NCBI GenBank assembly: GCA_964639225.1
Contig: CAZXCK010000011.1
Location: forward strand, 1 to 63,442
DNA length: 63,442 bases
Reading direction: 5' to 3'
Origin: CAZXCK01 sp964639225
GTDB taxonomy: Bacteria > Chloroflexota > Anaerolineae > Aggregatilineales > Phototrophicaceae
The notes beneath the pieces are model-generated. The model saw only the letters and a list, made by a program, of their open reading frames with translations. It made no database searches and was not told where the DNA came from. A program made the translations under genes and the position numbers. Each line of letters begins with the position of its first letter. Position 1 is the stretch's first letter. Of the stretch, positions 33,337 to 43,100 are shown in pieces.

Positions 33337-34323
33337 TTACTCGATTTCGCTTTTGTCTTTGCCACCAGCGGCCTGAGAGACCGCACCGGCCAGCCGGTGA
33401 TCAACCCAGTGCCAGCCATCCGGCGGCTCGATACGGTCCGGCAGATGGTAGACGTAGCGCAGCGTCAGTTGGTAGATATGTGCCGCACGGTCATAATCAA
33501 CAGACACCGGATCATGGTCCGGCATATCAAAGCGCAGCGACTCCGCCACTGGCAGCACGGCTGGCAGCCAACGCTCCACAAGCGCAAGAGTATGCGCGAC
33601 CGGATCATCGCCCTGAGCCAACGACAGGCGCAGCGGGAGATCGTCGCTGCTCATCTGGACCAGCGCCTCGTTACCAAACAACGGCAAAACCTCGACCACA
33701 TACTGCGCCCGATTGAGCGGATAGCCTGCCACCGGCAGTTCCAGTTCGCCGCGTTCCGCGCGGATAATCGCCTTTAACTCGCTGCGAGCCACCTGCATAT
33801 CGTCATTGACCAGCAGATAGCTACAGGTGGGCGCATAGAACATCTCCTCAATGGAGCGCTGCAACCGGTCCTGGATGTCCTGCGTCGACGCGTCCCGCTG
33901 TTCCAGCCGCTGGCGCAGCGTGTCCAGCGTTGGCGGCGCGATGAAGATCGTCACGCTGTTCTGCGGATACTGCCGGCGGATAATATCGGCCCCCTTATAT
34001 TCGATGTCGGCGATCAGATCGCGGCCTTCGGCGATGGCCTGTTCGACAAAATCGCGCGGGACGCCGTAGAACTGCCCCGGATGCACTTCCTGATGTTCGA
34101 TAAGACGGTCCTCATCGATCATCCGCTGAAATTCTTCCTCGGAGACAAACAAACGTTCCCGCCCGTGCTGTTCGTCGGGGCGGCGCGGGCGCGTGGTGGC
34201 GGTGGGGAGCTGCCGCAGATTGTCGAGGTTTGTTACCGCATCGGCGAGCAGCACGTTTTTGCCGACTCCGCCGGGACCAACGAGGATATACAACATACCA
34301 GAGCGTTCGCGTGGGACATTCAC
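33337..34323 (-). CDS. Guanylate kinase-like protein with C-terminal extension
   Basis: 328 residues from GTG 34323, chosen because GAGGA lies at 34333-34337; an ATG nine codons later has no such site. The N-terminal ~195 residues match guanylate kinase: P-loop ILVGPGGVGKNVLL, GMP-site segment TTRPRRPDEQHG, FVSEEEFQRMIDED, YGVPRDFVEQAIAEG and a lid with RLEQRDASTQDIQDRL. The P-loop ends GKN where family members usually have GKS, GKG or GKT. About 130 further residues, starting near YPLNRAQYVVEVLPLFG, are not part of standard Gmk and I do not recognise them. It could be the cell's Gmk or a specialised paralogue. Confidence 0.78.
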   Translation of the reverse strand: MNVPRERSGMLYILVGPGGVGKNVLLADAVTNLDNLRQLPTATTRPRRPDEQHGRERLFVSEEEFQRMIDEDRLIEHQEVHPGQFYGVPRDFVEQAIAEGRDLIADIEYKGADIIRRQYPQNSVTIFIAPPTLDTLRQRLEQRDASTQDIQDRLQRSIEEMFYAPTCSYLLVNDDMQVARSELKAIIRAERGELELPVAGYPLNRAQYVVEVLPLFGNEALVQMSSDDLPLRLSLAQGDDPVAHTLALVERWLPAVLPVAESLRFDMPDHDPVSVDYDRAAHIYQLTLRYVYHLPDRIEPPDGWHWVDHRLAGAVSQAAGGKDKSEIE

Positions 34324-34426
34324 AAGCGGATTTCCTCGATTGTGCTGATTCGGTATGGGTCCAAGTGTAACAGCACATCCGGCAGTGGACCATAGCGGGC
34401 CTATGTACTCAGCAGACACTAACTAA

Positions 34427-34453
34427 AGAGCCGCTCCCGGCGGGAACGGCTCT
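34427..34453 (-). terminator. Terminator of the pilin-adhesin gene
   Basis: AGAGCCG (34427-34433) pairs with CGGCTCT (34447-34453) with further internal GC pairing. On the minus strand it is followed by TTTAGTTAG. It lies 27 bp past the stop of the large gene. Confidence 0.7.
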
Positions 34454-34480
34454 CATCGATGCTGCAGAACAGCCGGTGAT

Positions 34481-37400
34481 CTACTCGCCGATGGTGATGT
34501 CGGTCACCCACCAGCCGCGATAGTAACCACTGTTCATGTTAAGGTTTCGATCATGCTGCATCAGGAAACGCACCATAATCTGCTCGCCGGCGAATTTGTA
34601 CAGCGTGTGCCGCCGCCGTCGCCAGTCTCTGGTTGCGCTGGGCAGGTATGTCGTCCAGGAAAGATTCGGGCCATCATAGCGGACATTCCCGCCCCAGGGC
34701 AGCGGACGGTTGTGATTCAGGCCTTCCTGTGTCCAGGTAAAGCCACCATCCCGCGACACTTGAACCTTGAGACCATTACTGGCATGGTAGTAAGTATAGT
34801 ATTCCAGTACAGGCTCAGTTGTATCTGAAAGGTCAAAGACACCGTCCGAGATCAGCGCAGAGTTACTGCGTGGGATCGGCGGAATATCCGGGAAGGCCGG
34901 CCCCGCGCCCTGTTTGGGCGTGTCGGTGAATGAGAAGCTGGTGCCGCCCGTCGTCAGCACGGCGCGCATATTGCCGGTGTTCTCGAACCACTGCAGCGTA
35001 AAGCGATAGCGTTTGCCCTGTTCCAGCGTGGCGACACTCATATCGGTCGTCGCGCCGCGATTGCGCCAGTCCCAGACCATATTCCATATCTCTGACTCTG
35101 GCGTATCAGCGTCCGGCGGGTCAACCGGATTGCCAGCCGCGTCGATTTCCTCGTAGCGCAGTCGCATGCCGTCATCGCCGATGGTGATAAACGTATATTC
35201 CCCTGGCTGGATGCCCAGGCCAATCGGTCCCACATCCATCACCCACTCGCCAGCAATATACACATCATAGTCCAGCACGCCGGGGCGGATCGCCTCACCG
35301 CTGCTCCGAACATAGTTGATATTCAGCACTTCCCGGTAAGCTTTGTGAACCACATCATCCTGAATATCCTCCGACAGATACAGGAACTGGCTGGCCCGGT
35401 CACGCATATTCCACGACAGATTCAGCCCATGCAGCGAATTCAGGCGATTGCGCTCGGTGCCATCCAGATACCACAGCCGTTCCTGCCAGACGCCCAGCGT
35501 GGTGGGGCCACCACCATCCCCGCGATACAACTCCGGCGACAGCCCCCAGTCACCTTCGCCAACCCAGTTAACCATGTTGCGCGCCGGGTCGTAGAAAGCG
35601 CCCTCGCTGATGACCTTAAGCACGCGCGTGTTACGCGGGCCGATCGACACATCATCGATATACCAGCCATCGCGAGCGGCGTTATCGTTGGTATCCAGCG
35701 AATTGTGAACAAAGCGGATGCGTATCTGCTTGCCGATGTAGTTGGTCAGCGAAATCTGCTGCCGGTGCCAGGCGTAGTTGGACTTCCAGCCATCAACCTC
35801 AAACCCTGCCGGGCGCCATTGGCTCCAGCCATAGTTCTGCTCATAGCACTGCGACAGACCAAAGCCATCGCAGCGTTCGTCCATATCCAGGTCTTCGGCC
35901 CGGCTGTCTGCCGTCAGCATCTCGGAGATTTCGACCCTGATCCGGTCTTTCTCGCCAGTGTGATAGCGCGTCCAGAACGTCAGCGTCGGGTTTTCGCTGG
36001 CCAGCGTCCCACGCAGGTCAATGATCGGCGCGATCTCCAGAATCTGGAAAGCGTCGGTCAGCGTCCGCGTGATGCCGCTGTCGGGGTCATTCCACCAGTC
36101 ATCATAGCCATCGGGGGCCGATTCCTGGCCCAGTGTGCTCTCGTGCCAGGACAGCAGGCCGGTGCGCTGCTCCCAGGCGACAGGCGTCCAGTTGCCGCTG
36201 GCGCGCCAGCGTTCGGCCCAATCGGATTCTTCCAGATTGGCGGTAAACGTCGCACCATCGCCATAAGCGGACTCACCATTCCCCAGATCGCGCCCGGCGC
36301 TGCTGGGCCACAGCCGGTGGAACGTCTGCTGGCGCTCGTCGATACGAATGTCATCGATGTACACGCCATCGGCGACAGTATTCCCGTCTGTCTCCACGCG
36401 AAGCCGCAGCATGATATCGTCGATTTCCGGGGTGTCAGTCGAGCACGCACCTGAGTCGTAGATGGGTGCCAGATCAATCTCGACAAATTCCCAGGCGAGC
36501 TGGTTGGCAGAGCGCGAGTTGCTGTCGTTAGGGTCAGTATTCATGGCATACCGGTAGGCCCACAAGGGCTGCCAGTTACCCGGCTCGTCATAGCGTCGCC
36601 AGTCCACATAGAAGTGATCGGTTATGGCCAGGTCGCGCTTATGCCAGAAGGTCAGCACCGGATCAATGGCCGCGCCGCCACCGTTACCGCCCGCGGCATT
36701 GCGGTCGGTCAGGTCCAGATTGGCCTCGGTGTTGTTGCACAGGTCAATCGGATCAGAAAACTCCATGCGCAGGCTCTGGTTATTGTCATAAGGGCCGCCA
36801 GGGCTGTCCGTAAACGAGTGATTGCCGACGCGCGCCATTGCATTGGTGCGCCCCCAGGTGCCGATCACCGTCCAGTTGACCATGCCCGCCTCGGCATCAT
36901 CGTAGAAAGGATAGTCGAGGAAGTTTGGCGGGTCCTCGCGGTGCAGGTAGATGTTGTCAATCCACCAGCCATCGCCAGCCGACCATTCCCCCGCCCCACG
37001 ATGCGTCAGCACAGCGAACCGCAGACGGAAGCGCTCCGCCGGGATGTTGCGCAGCGTCACATCGATGGGCTGCATCAGCCGGTCACTGGCCGTTTCACTG
37101 ATGGCACGAATTTGCCCCGCCGGCGTCAGGTCGCCCGGATCACCAGGCACAACCTGCCAGTTCGACGGCCCCACACCGGGCGGGTCCAGCGTGTACTGGA
37201 CTTCCAGCCCAACATGATCTTTCACGTCATAAGCATGGTGGAACGTCAGCAGCGGCCAGCCGGTGTCGCCTTCATCGTCAGGGATGCCCCCGGCGAAATC
37301 GACCCAGCCGTCGATCTCGACGTAGTGTACGCGCAGGCTGGTTGGTTCGTCGTTATATGGCGACTCTGTGAAATTGTAGACCCGGTCGTCCGGCATCAGT

Positions 37401-39178
37401 TCCCAGGAGCAGCAGTCAATCGGTGCGCCGGGGTTATCGGGGTCCGGGGCGGCGTTGTTGGCCGTCAGGTCCCAGTGGCCAGAAGCGATGAAGTCGTCGC
37501 GCTGGTCTGGCGTATTCAGGTTCCAGGATGTGCCCGGCAGGAAATTGTTGACATTCCCCTCACGCACTTCGATATCGTCAATGTACCAGGTGCGCGTGCG
37601 CCAGCCATCGCCATCGGCGGCTTCCATAACAAAGCGGAATGTCACCCGTTTGCCTCTGAAGTCCACGCCATTGACGTTGGTCAGGTCAACGACGTTGCGC
37701 GTCCAGTTGTAGTTGATCGGCACGCCCTCATGCAGGTCCACACGAATCCAGTCGAGCTGGTCCCGGTCCAGCGCGCGCTCTGTGCCCGGTTCGGGGATGT
37801 ACTCGGCGATTTCCAGCCAGGTGGTGTGCAGCGGACTAGGCATGTCCCACACATCCCAGAACACCAGTTCCGGGCGTTCCATCGGTTCCAACGCGGAACC
37901 GTCGTCCGCAGTGTCTCCCGCCACCGGGATGTACACGAATCCCCGGAATTCCAGATGGCAGCGCATATCGAGCTTAAATGGCTCGTCTCCCACATACTCT
38001 TTCCACATTGTATCCAGCGAGTTGGCGTCCATCTCGCGGGCGATCTGCCCCCAGTTACATTCGACGCCGCCGGTGCCCGCCACGCGGGAGTCGTCCGGGT
38101 TGCTGGGCACGTTGATGTCCAGGCGGAGTTCGGCCCCACCAGAGTTCTCGTAATAGTCCACCTGCAGGCGATAATGCCCCGGCGCGATAGTTCGCGTCAC
38201 CGAAGTCGTCGTCGGCGATTGATTGGTCCAGGCGTCGATCATCAGACAGTCATCGGCATAGGCGCTGTCATCGCCGAAGCTGCGGTTGCTGTTGCTGGAC
38301 TGTGGCGAACCGCTGACAATCCGATTGCCATGATCGGCGGTGTCCCGTTCACGCGGCACATTGGAACAGGTCGCCGTCGATTGACCGGGTGCCAGCAGCC
38401 ACATACGGGAACCATCGTCCGAGCGCAGGTGGAAGTTGAGCGTCACCGGGTCCGGGCCGGGCAGGTAAATCTCGCGCACAAAGCGGATCGAGAAATACTG
38501 ATACGAGTCCGCCTCCGGCCAGTTCGCCAGAGGACCGCTGTCTTCGTTGGTCCAGGCCAGGAACTGCGAGTTGGGGAAATCGAGCACACCGTAAGCCCCT
38601 GAGCCGTAAACGGTCCGGTTCCACAGCCCTTCGGGATGCGTCGGCTCCGCGCCTTCGTAATCCAGGTTCATGCCCTCGAAGTAGTAACCCTTCCAGTCCG
38701 CTGTGCCCAGGAACTGCGTTTCGTCCACGCGCCAGTGACGCGGCGAGTCGACCGTGTCCAGGTGGGGTGCGTCATAGGCGAAGTCCTCAGGCGTGTTGGT
38801 TGGCCTGGGGGTGCTGGTCGGCAGCGGTGTGTTGGTTGGCGTGATCGGTGTCGGAGTCGGCGATGGTCCATCGGTGGGCGTGGCGCTGGGCGGCGCGAGG
38901 GTGCGCGTCGGCAGCAGCCGTTCTTCCAATGGGTTCTCATGCACCCACGTGACCGTCAGCCAGAAGTCTGCCGGCCCCGGCAGCTCGCGCATCTCTGGCG
39001 TCTGCCCGATGAGGTTATAGACCGTGTTGCTGAACACGTTGCCAATCACCGGCCCGGTCGCCGCCAATGCAAAGCCAAACGCCAGGGCAATCAGCGCCAG
39101 AATCAGCGCGTACTCGACGAGGGCCTGGCCGCGCCGGGCCTGTCTCGTCAACTGTCTCCGTATGCTTGTCTGTCGCAT
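34481..39178 (-). CDS. Giant surface protein with Flp-type prepilin signal, PA14-like and jellyroll-like repeats
   Basis: 1565 residues. The N-terminus is a class III (Flp/TadE-like) prepilin signal: basic residues, then RRGQALVEYALILALIALAF, with cleavage expected after Gly17, Glu at mature +5 and Tyr at +6. A Thr/Pro-rich linker follows near residues 95-135 (SPTPTPITPTNTPLPTSTPR). The rest is all beta-like: two PA14-like domains (LRSDDGSRMWLL near 250; again near 1310-1390) and several jellyroll-like modules that each end in a W/V-Y/W-ID-D/N-I motif near residues 531, 737, 939, 1173 and 1556. It is likely exported by the Tad/type IV system and exposed on the surface, perhaps for carbohydrate binding. 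It has its own terminator; no other tad gene is in the window. Confidence 0.85.
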   Translation of the reverse strand: MRQTSIRRQLTRQARRGQALVEYALILALIALAFGFALAATGPVIGNVFSNTVYNLIGQTPEMRELPGPADFWLTVTWVHENPLEERLLPTRTLAPPSATPTDGPSPTPTPITPTNTPLPTSTPRPTNTPEDFAYDAPHLDTVDSPRHWRVDETQFLGTADWKGYYFEGMNLDYEGAEPTHPEGLWNRTVYGSGAYGVLDFPNSQFLAWTNEDSGPLANWPEADSYQYFSIRFVREIYLPGPDPVTLNFHLRSDDGSRMWLLAPGQSTATCSNVPRERDTADHGNRIVSGSPQSSNSNRSFGDDSAYADDCLMIDAWTNQSPTTTSVTRTIAPGHYRLQVDYYENSGGAELRLDINVPSNPDDSRVAGTGGVECNWGQIAREMDANSLDTMWKEYVGDEPFKLDMRCHLEFRGFVYIPVAGDTADDGSALEPMERPELVFWDVWDMPSPLHTTWLEIAEYIPEPGTERALDRDQLDWIRVDLHEGVPINYNWTRNVVDLTNVNGVDFRGKRVTFRFVMEAADGDGWRTRTWYIDDIEVREGNVNNFLPGTSWNLNTPDQRDDFIASGHWDLTANNAAPDPDNPGAPIDCCSWELMPDDRVYNFTESPYNDEPTSLRVHYVEIDGWVDFAGGIPDDEGDTGWPLLTFHHAYDVKDHVGLEVQYTLDPPGVGPSNWQVVPGDPGDLTPAGQIRAISETASDRLMQPIDVTLRNIPAERFRLRFAVLTHRGAGEWSAGDGWWIDNIYLHREDPPNFLDYPFYDDAEAGMVNWTVIGTWGRTNAMARVGNHSFTDSPGGPYDNNQSLRMEFSDPIDLCNNTEANLDLTDRNAAGGNGGGAAIDPVLTFWHKRDLAITDHFYVDWRRYDEPGNWQPLWAYRYAMNTDPNDSNSRSANQLAWEFVEIDLAPIYDSGACSTDTPEIDDIMLRLRVETDGNTVADGVYIDDIRIDERQQTFHRLWPSSAGRDLGNGESAYGDGATFTANLEESDWAERWRASGNWTPVAWEQRTGLLSWHESTLGQESAPDGYDDWWNDPDSGITRTLTDAFQILEIAPIIDLRGTLASENPTLTFWTRYHTGEKDRIRVEISEMLTADSRAEDLDMDERCDGFGLSQCYEQNYGWSQWRPAGFEVDGWKSNYAWHRQQISLTNYIGKQIRIRFVHNSLDTNDNAARDGWYIDDVSIGPRNTRVLKVISEGAFYDPARNMVNWVGEGDWGLSPELYRGDGGGPTTLGVWQERLWYLDGTERNRLNSLHGLNLSWNMRDRASQFLYLSEDIQDDVVHKAYREVLNINYVRSSGEAIRPGVLDYDVYIAGEWVMDVGPIGLGIQPGEYTFITIGDDGMRLRYEEIDAAGNPVDPPDADTPESEIWNMVWDWRNRGATTDMSVATLEQGKRYRFTLQWFENTGNMRAVLTTGGTSFSFTDTPKQGAGPAFPDIPPIPRSNSALISDGVFDLSDTTEPVLEYYTYYHASNGLKVQVSRDGGFTWTQEGLNHNRPLPWGGNVRYDGPNLSWTTYLPSATRDWRRRRHTLYKFAGEQIMVRFLMQHDRNLNMNSGYYRGWWVTDITIGE

Positions 39179-39330
39179 GGTGTCGAAACCCTTGTACTGG
39201 TGGCCGAACGTTTTGTATCAGATTCCGATTCTGATGTGTCGTCAGTCTGGTAGTCCTGTTATTATGGTAATTGAAAATGGATTGACGCGATGGTTAATTT
39301 TGTGAGCGAGTTGTACGGAATCGTTTACAA

Positions 39331-39360
39331 TTAAACAATTCTTTTATAATCCGATTTCCA
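39331..39360 (+). promoter_or_regulatory. Promoter of folD
   Basis: A perfect -10 TATAAT at 39355-39360, with TTAAAC at 39331-39336 as a weak -35 (18-bp spacer) in an AT-rich stretch. GGAGG at 39373-39377 is the ribosome site for ATG 39386. Confidence 0.55.
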
Positions 39361-39385
39361 GCTATTCACAACGGAGGACATCCCA

Positions 39386-40282
39386 ATGTCAGCAACAGTC
39401 ATCGACGGTAAGGTAATCGCCGACCGCATCCGCGCCGAGCTAACTGAAGACGCCGTGCGCTTCAGAGAGCGTTTCGGCTATGCGCCAGGGCTGGGCGTCG
39501 TTCTGGCCGGGGATAACCCGGCTTCGGCCCAGTACGTGCGTATGAAGCGGCGCGCCTGCGAGCAGGTGGGCATCGAATCCGTCGCCCACATTATCGACGC
39601 CAGCAGCTCGCAGGAAGAGATCGAAAGCATCGTGGCCCAGCTCAACGCTGACCCGAAGATTCACGGCATTCTGGTGCAGCTTCCCCTGCCCAAACACATC
39701 GACGATCAGAGCGTGCTGGGTCAGGTGAGCCTGGATAAAGATGTGGACGGCTTCCACCCGCTCAACATCGGCCTGCTGGCGATGAAAGGCCGCGACCCGC
39801 TGTTTACACCGGCCACGCCGACCGGCTGCATGGTCCTGCTCGAAGAGGCTGGTGCCCAGCTCTCCGGGGCGAATGTGGCCGTCGTCGGGCGCAGCAACAT
39901 CGTCGGCATGCCCGTCGCGCTGATGCTGGTCAAAGCCAACGCCACCGTGACCATCTGCCACAGCCGCACCCGCGATATCGAGAGCGTGCTGCGCAATTCC
40001 GACGTCGTCATCGCCGCCGCCGGTCTGCCGGAATACATCAAAGGCGACTGGCTCAAACCGGGCGCTATCGTCATCGACGTGGGCACCAACAGGATCGACG
40101 ATCCCAGCACCGAAAAAGGTTACCGCTTCGTGGGCGATGTCGATTTTGAGTCGGCAAAGGACGTCGTTGGCGCGATCACTAAAGTGCCGGGCGGCGTAGG
40201 GCCGATGACCATCACCATGCTGCTGCAAAACACCATGAAGGCCGCCTGGCGCATCGCCGAACGGGCCGAGTCGGCGGGCTAA
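39386..40282 (+). CDS. folD: Methylenetetrahydrofolate dehydrogenase / methenyltetrahydrofolate cyclohydrolase
   Basis: 298 residues, normal for FolD. Motifs are ASAQYVRMKRRACEQVGIES with the catalytic Lys, the GILVQLPLPKHID substrate loop, FTPATPTGCMVLLEEAG, AVVGRSNIVGMPVA (NADP site) and GGVGPMTITMLLQNTMKAAW near the C-terminus. It interconverts 5,10-methylene- and 10-formyl-tetrahydrofolate in one-carbon metabolism. It directly precedes the purine-type amidohydrolase genes on the same strand (77 bp gap), which fits purine/one-carbon traffic but may be coincidence. Confidence 0.95.
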   Translation: MSATVIDGKVIADRIRAELTEDAVRFRERFGYAPGLGVVLAGDNPASAQYVRMKRRACEQVGIESVAHIIDASSSQEEIESIVAQLNADPKIHGILVQLPLPKHIDDQSVLGQVSLDKDVDGFHPLNIGLLAMKGRDPLFTPATPTGCMVLLEEAGAQLSGANVAVVGRSNIVGMPVALMLVKANATVTICHSRTRDIESVLRNSDVVIAAAGLPEYIKGDWLKPGAIVIDVGTNRIDDPSTEKGYRFVGDVDFESAKDVVGAITKVPGGVGPMTITMLLQNTMKAAWRIAERAESAG

Positions 40283-40359
40283 CAACCGGGCGCAACCGGC
40301 CATCTCTTGCCTGTTACAACCTTGAGGTGTACACTCCAAATCGCACCAAGGAGCGATCC

Positions 40360-41724
40360 GTGAGCACTCTGCTGATACAGAATATCCACACGCTGGTGAC
40401 GATGGACGACGACCAGCGGGAAATCCGTAATGGCGCGCTTTTTATCCGTGACCAGGCGATTGTTTACGCGGGCGAGATGGCCGGTCTGCCAGCCGACTAC
40501 CGGCGCGAAGCCGGTGAAATCATCGATCTTCCCCGGCACGTTGTTCTGCCGGGACTGGTCAACACCCACCATCACATGTACCAGACGCTGACGCGCGTCC
40601 TGGCCCAGCAGAACGAGTTGTTCGACTGGCTGATGACGCTCTACCCCATCTGGAGCCGGCTCACCGGCGAGATGGCCTACACGTCGGCGCGGCTGGCGAT
40701 GGCCGAGCTGATGCTCTCCGGCTGCACCACATCCAGCGACCATCTTTACCTGTATCCCAACGATGTCACGCTGGACGACACCATCCGGGCGGCGCAGGAG
40801 ATGGGCCTGCGCTTCCATCCGACGCGCGGCTCGATGAGTGTCGGCGAAAGCCAGGGCGGCTTGCCACCGGACAGTCTGGTTGAAAGCGAAGACGCCATTC
40901 TCAAAGACACACAGCGCCTTATCGAAACCTATCACGATGCCGAACGCTATGGCATGCTGCGCGTGGGTGTAGCGCCCTGCTCGCCATTCAGCGTATCGCA
41001 GGACCTCATGCGCGAGTCGGCGGCGCTGGCGCGCAGCTACGGCGTGCGTCTGCATACGCATCTGGCGGAGAACCACAAGGACGTCGAATACAGCCTGGAA
41101 ACCTTCGGCATGCGCCCCGGCCAGTACGCCGAGGACGCGGGCTGGGTCGGCGATGACGTGTGGCACGCGCACTGTGTCAAGCTGGACGGCGATGAGATCG
41201 CGCTGTTCGGCCATACCGGGACCGGCGTCTGTCACTGCCCCGGCTCAAATATGCGGCTGGCGTCGGGCATCGCGCCCATCCGCGCCATGCTCGATCACCG
41301 GGTACGGGTGGGCCTGGGTGTCGATGGCTCCGCCTCGAACGACAGCAGCCACCTGCTCAACGAGGCGCGGCTGGCGCTGCTGGCCCAGCGCGTCGCCGAA
41401 CCGCCAGACCCGGCCCGCCTCAGTGCCCGCGAGGCGCTGCATCTGGCGACACGCGGCGGCGCGGCGGTCCTGGGCCGTGATGACATCGGTTCGCTGGCCG
41501 CAGGCATGGCCGCCGATTTCATCGCCTACCGCATGGATACACCAGCGCTGGCTGGCGCCCAGCACGACCCGGTCGCCGGGCTGGTGCTGTGCCAGCCGGG
41601 CGACGTCGATCTGTCCGTTATCAATGGCAGAATCGTCGTGCGCGATGGCGCGCTGGTCGGCGTGGATTTACCCGCACTCGTCGAGCAGCATAACCGGCTG
41701 TCGCAGGCGCTCATCAACGGTTAG
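40360..41724 (+). CDS. Amidohydrolase, 8-oxoguanine deaminase / hydroxyatrazine-hydrolase-like
   Basis: 454 residues from GTG 40360, with AAGGAG at 40348-40353 deciding the start. It is a TIM-barrel amidohydrolase of the guanine deaminase/TrzN branch. Metal ligands are LVNTHHHMYQTLTRVLAQQN at the N-terminal end, HTHLAEN, HAHCVKLDGDEI and GVDGSASND. The HCPGSNMRLASGIAPI stretch is characteristic of 8-oxoguanine and hydroxydechloroatrazine aminohydrolases. The likely reaction is deamination of an oxidised purine. It is the first of the purine-type genes that continue with YgeY, YgeW and SsnA. A 133-bp gap without an obvious terminator separates it from YgeY. Confidence 0.85.
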   Translation: MSTLLIQNIHTLVTMDDDQREIRNGALFIRDQAIVYAGEMAGLPADYRREAGEIIDLPRHVVLPGLVNTHHHMYQTLTRVLAQQNELFDWLMTLYPIWSRLTGEMAYTSARLAMAELMLSGCTTSSDHLYLYPNDVTLDDTIRAAQEMGLRFHPTRGSMSVGESQGGLPPDSLVESEDAILKDTQRLIETYHDAERYGMLRVGVAPCSPFSVSQDLMRESAALARSYGVRLHTHLAENHKDVEYSLETFGMRPGQYAEDAGWVGDDVWHAHCVKLDGDEIALFGHTGTGVCHCPGSNMRLASGIAPIRAMLDHRVRVGLGVDGSASNDSSHLLNEARLALLAQRVAEPPDPARLSAREALHLATRGGAAVLGRDDIGSLAAGMAADFIAYRMDTPALAGAQHDPVAGLVLCQPGDVDLSVINGRIVVRDGALVGVDLPALVEQHNRLSQALING

Positions 41725-41857
41725 ACTCCGGGCGGGTTCGCGGCGCAGACGCCATCGAACCCGTCCCCGGTCATATAACTTTCAACCGCCGGTCCGTCAC
41801 AGACACCGGCGCAATTTCGTTTATCGTTCTTCGCTCTCTGTGGTCAGGAAAAAAGAC

Positions 41858-43057
41858 ATGGTAGATCAGGCAATCATCAACACTATTCAGTCCCGTGTAA
41901 ACAGCCAGCGCGACGACATCATCCAGTTTCTGCGCGAGCTGTGCGCCATCCCCAGCATGAACAGCGAGATTCGCGCTGTTGGCGAGCGCGCCGAGGCCGA
42001 AATGCGCAAGCTGGGCTTCAAAGATGTGTGGTGGGATCAAATGGGCAACGTCGTCGGCGTGATCGGCGATGGGCCGCTGCAACTGCTGTACGACAGCCAC
42101 ATCGACACGGTGGGCATCGGCAACCCCGACGAATGGCAGTGGGACCCCTTCCAGGGCAAAATCGAGGACGGCATCCTGTACGCGCGCGGCGCCTGCGACG
42201 AAAAAGGCAGCACACCCGGCATGATCTACGGGCTGGCGCTGGCGCAGGAACTGGGCCTGCTGGACGGTATCACCGCCTATTACTTCGGCAACATGGAAGA
42301 ATGGAACGACGGCAGCGCGCCCCATGCGCTCGTCGAGGTGGAAGGCGTCAAACCGGATTTCGTCGTCATCGGCGAGCCGACCTGTATGCAGGTCTATCGC
42401 GGACAGAAGGGCCGCGTCGAATTCGAGATTCGCGCCACCGGCAGAAGCTCGCACGCCGCCAGCAATCACCTGGGCGACAACGCCATCTACAAGCTGACGC
42501 CCATCATCAACGCCATTCAGGAACTGGAACCGCAGTTCATCAACGACCCGTTCCTGGGCGAAGGTCGCATCACCGTGACCGACATGCATGTGCGCACGCC
42601 CAGCATCAACGCTGTGCCAGACGAAGCCCTGATCTACATTGACCGGCGACTGACATTCGGTGAGACGCCGGAAGCCGAGCTGGAACGCCTGCGCCGTCTG
42701 GTGGGCGACCGCGACGACATCAGCGTGTCCATACTCAAGTACGACGAGCCGAGCTACACCGGCTTCCACTTCCCGCTGGACAAAATTTACCCTGCCTGGG
42801 CGCTGCCGGAAGACCATCCGTTTGTCGAGGCTGGCCAGCGCACGGGTGAACTGCTGTGGGGCAGTATGCCGCCATCACACAAGTGGAATTTCTCCACCAA
42901 TGGCATCTACTGGGCTGGCAAAGCCGGGATTCCCAGCATTGGCTTTGGCCCCGGCGACGAGAATCACGCCCACACGGTACTCGATCAGGTGCCGCTGGAC
43001 GACGTGGTACGCGCGACTGAGTGGTACGCGCTGCTGCCCGGCCTGCTCAACCGCTGA
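41858..43057 (+). CDS. ygeY: YgeY-type M20 family metallohydrolase (purine/ureido catabolism-linked)
   Basis: 399 residues from ATG 41858 with AGGAA upstream. It is an M20 dinuclear zinc hydrolase: LYDSHIDTVGIGNPDEWQWD carries the first His and Asp, ARGACDEKGSTPGMIY the bridging Asp, NMEEWNDG the catalytic Glu pair, and IGFGPGDENHAHTVLD the last His. The W-W-DPF and RGACDEKGS wording is that of the YgeY family, found in enterobacterial and clostridial purine-opening clusters. There it is thought to cleave ureido or carbamoyl groups from ring-opened intermediates. The following 11-bp hairpin separates it from the convergent phosphatase. Confidence 0.9.
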   Translation: MVDQAIINTIQSRVNSQRDDIIQFLRELCAIPSMNSEIRAVGERAEAEMRKLGFKDVWWDQMGNVVGVIGDGPLQLLYDSHIDTVGIGNPDEWQWDPFQGKIEDGILYARGACDEKGSTPGMIYGLALAQELGLLDGITAYYFGNMEEWNDGSAPHALVEVEGVKPDFVVIGEPTCMQVYRGQKGRVEFEIRATGRSSHAASNHLGDNAIYKLTPIINAIQELEPQFINDPFLGEGRITVTDMHVRTPSINAVPDEALIYIDRRLTFGETPEAELERLRRLVGDRDDISVSILKYDEPSYTGFHFPLDKIYPAWALPEDHPFVEAGQRTGELLWGSMPPSHKWNFSTNGIYWAGKAGIPSIGFGPGDENHAHTVLDQVPLDDVVRATEWYALLPGLLNR

Positions 43058-43074
43058 TACCAAACCAGACCATC

Positions 43075-43100
43075 AGGGGGCGATTTGCGAATCGCCCCCT
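43075..43100. terminator. Bidirectional hairpin between ygeY and the phosphatase gene
   Basis: AGGGGGCGATT (43075-43085) pairs perfectly with 43090-43100 around TGCG. It covers the stop of the convergent phosphatase gene; T-runs are poor. Confidence 0.65.

Noticed and set aside
36614..38602. 662-codon plus-strand open frame inside the pilin-adhesin gene
   Set aside because: It shows no domain or signal, no ribosome site of note, and mirrors codon bias of the minus-strand gene, which has pilin, linker and PA14-like features.
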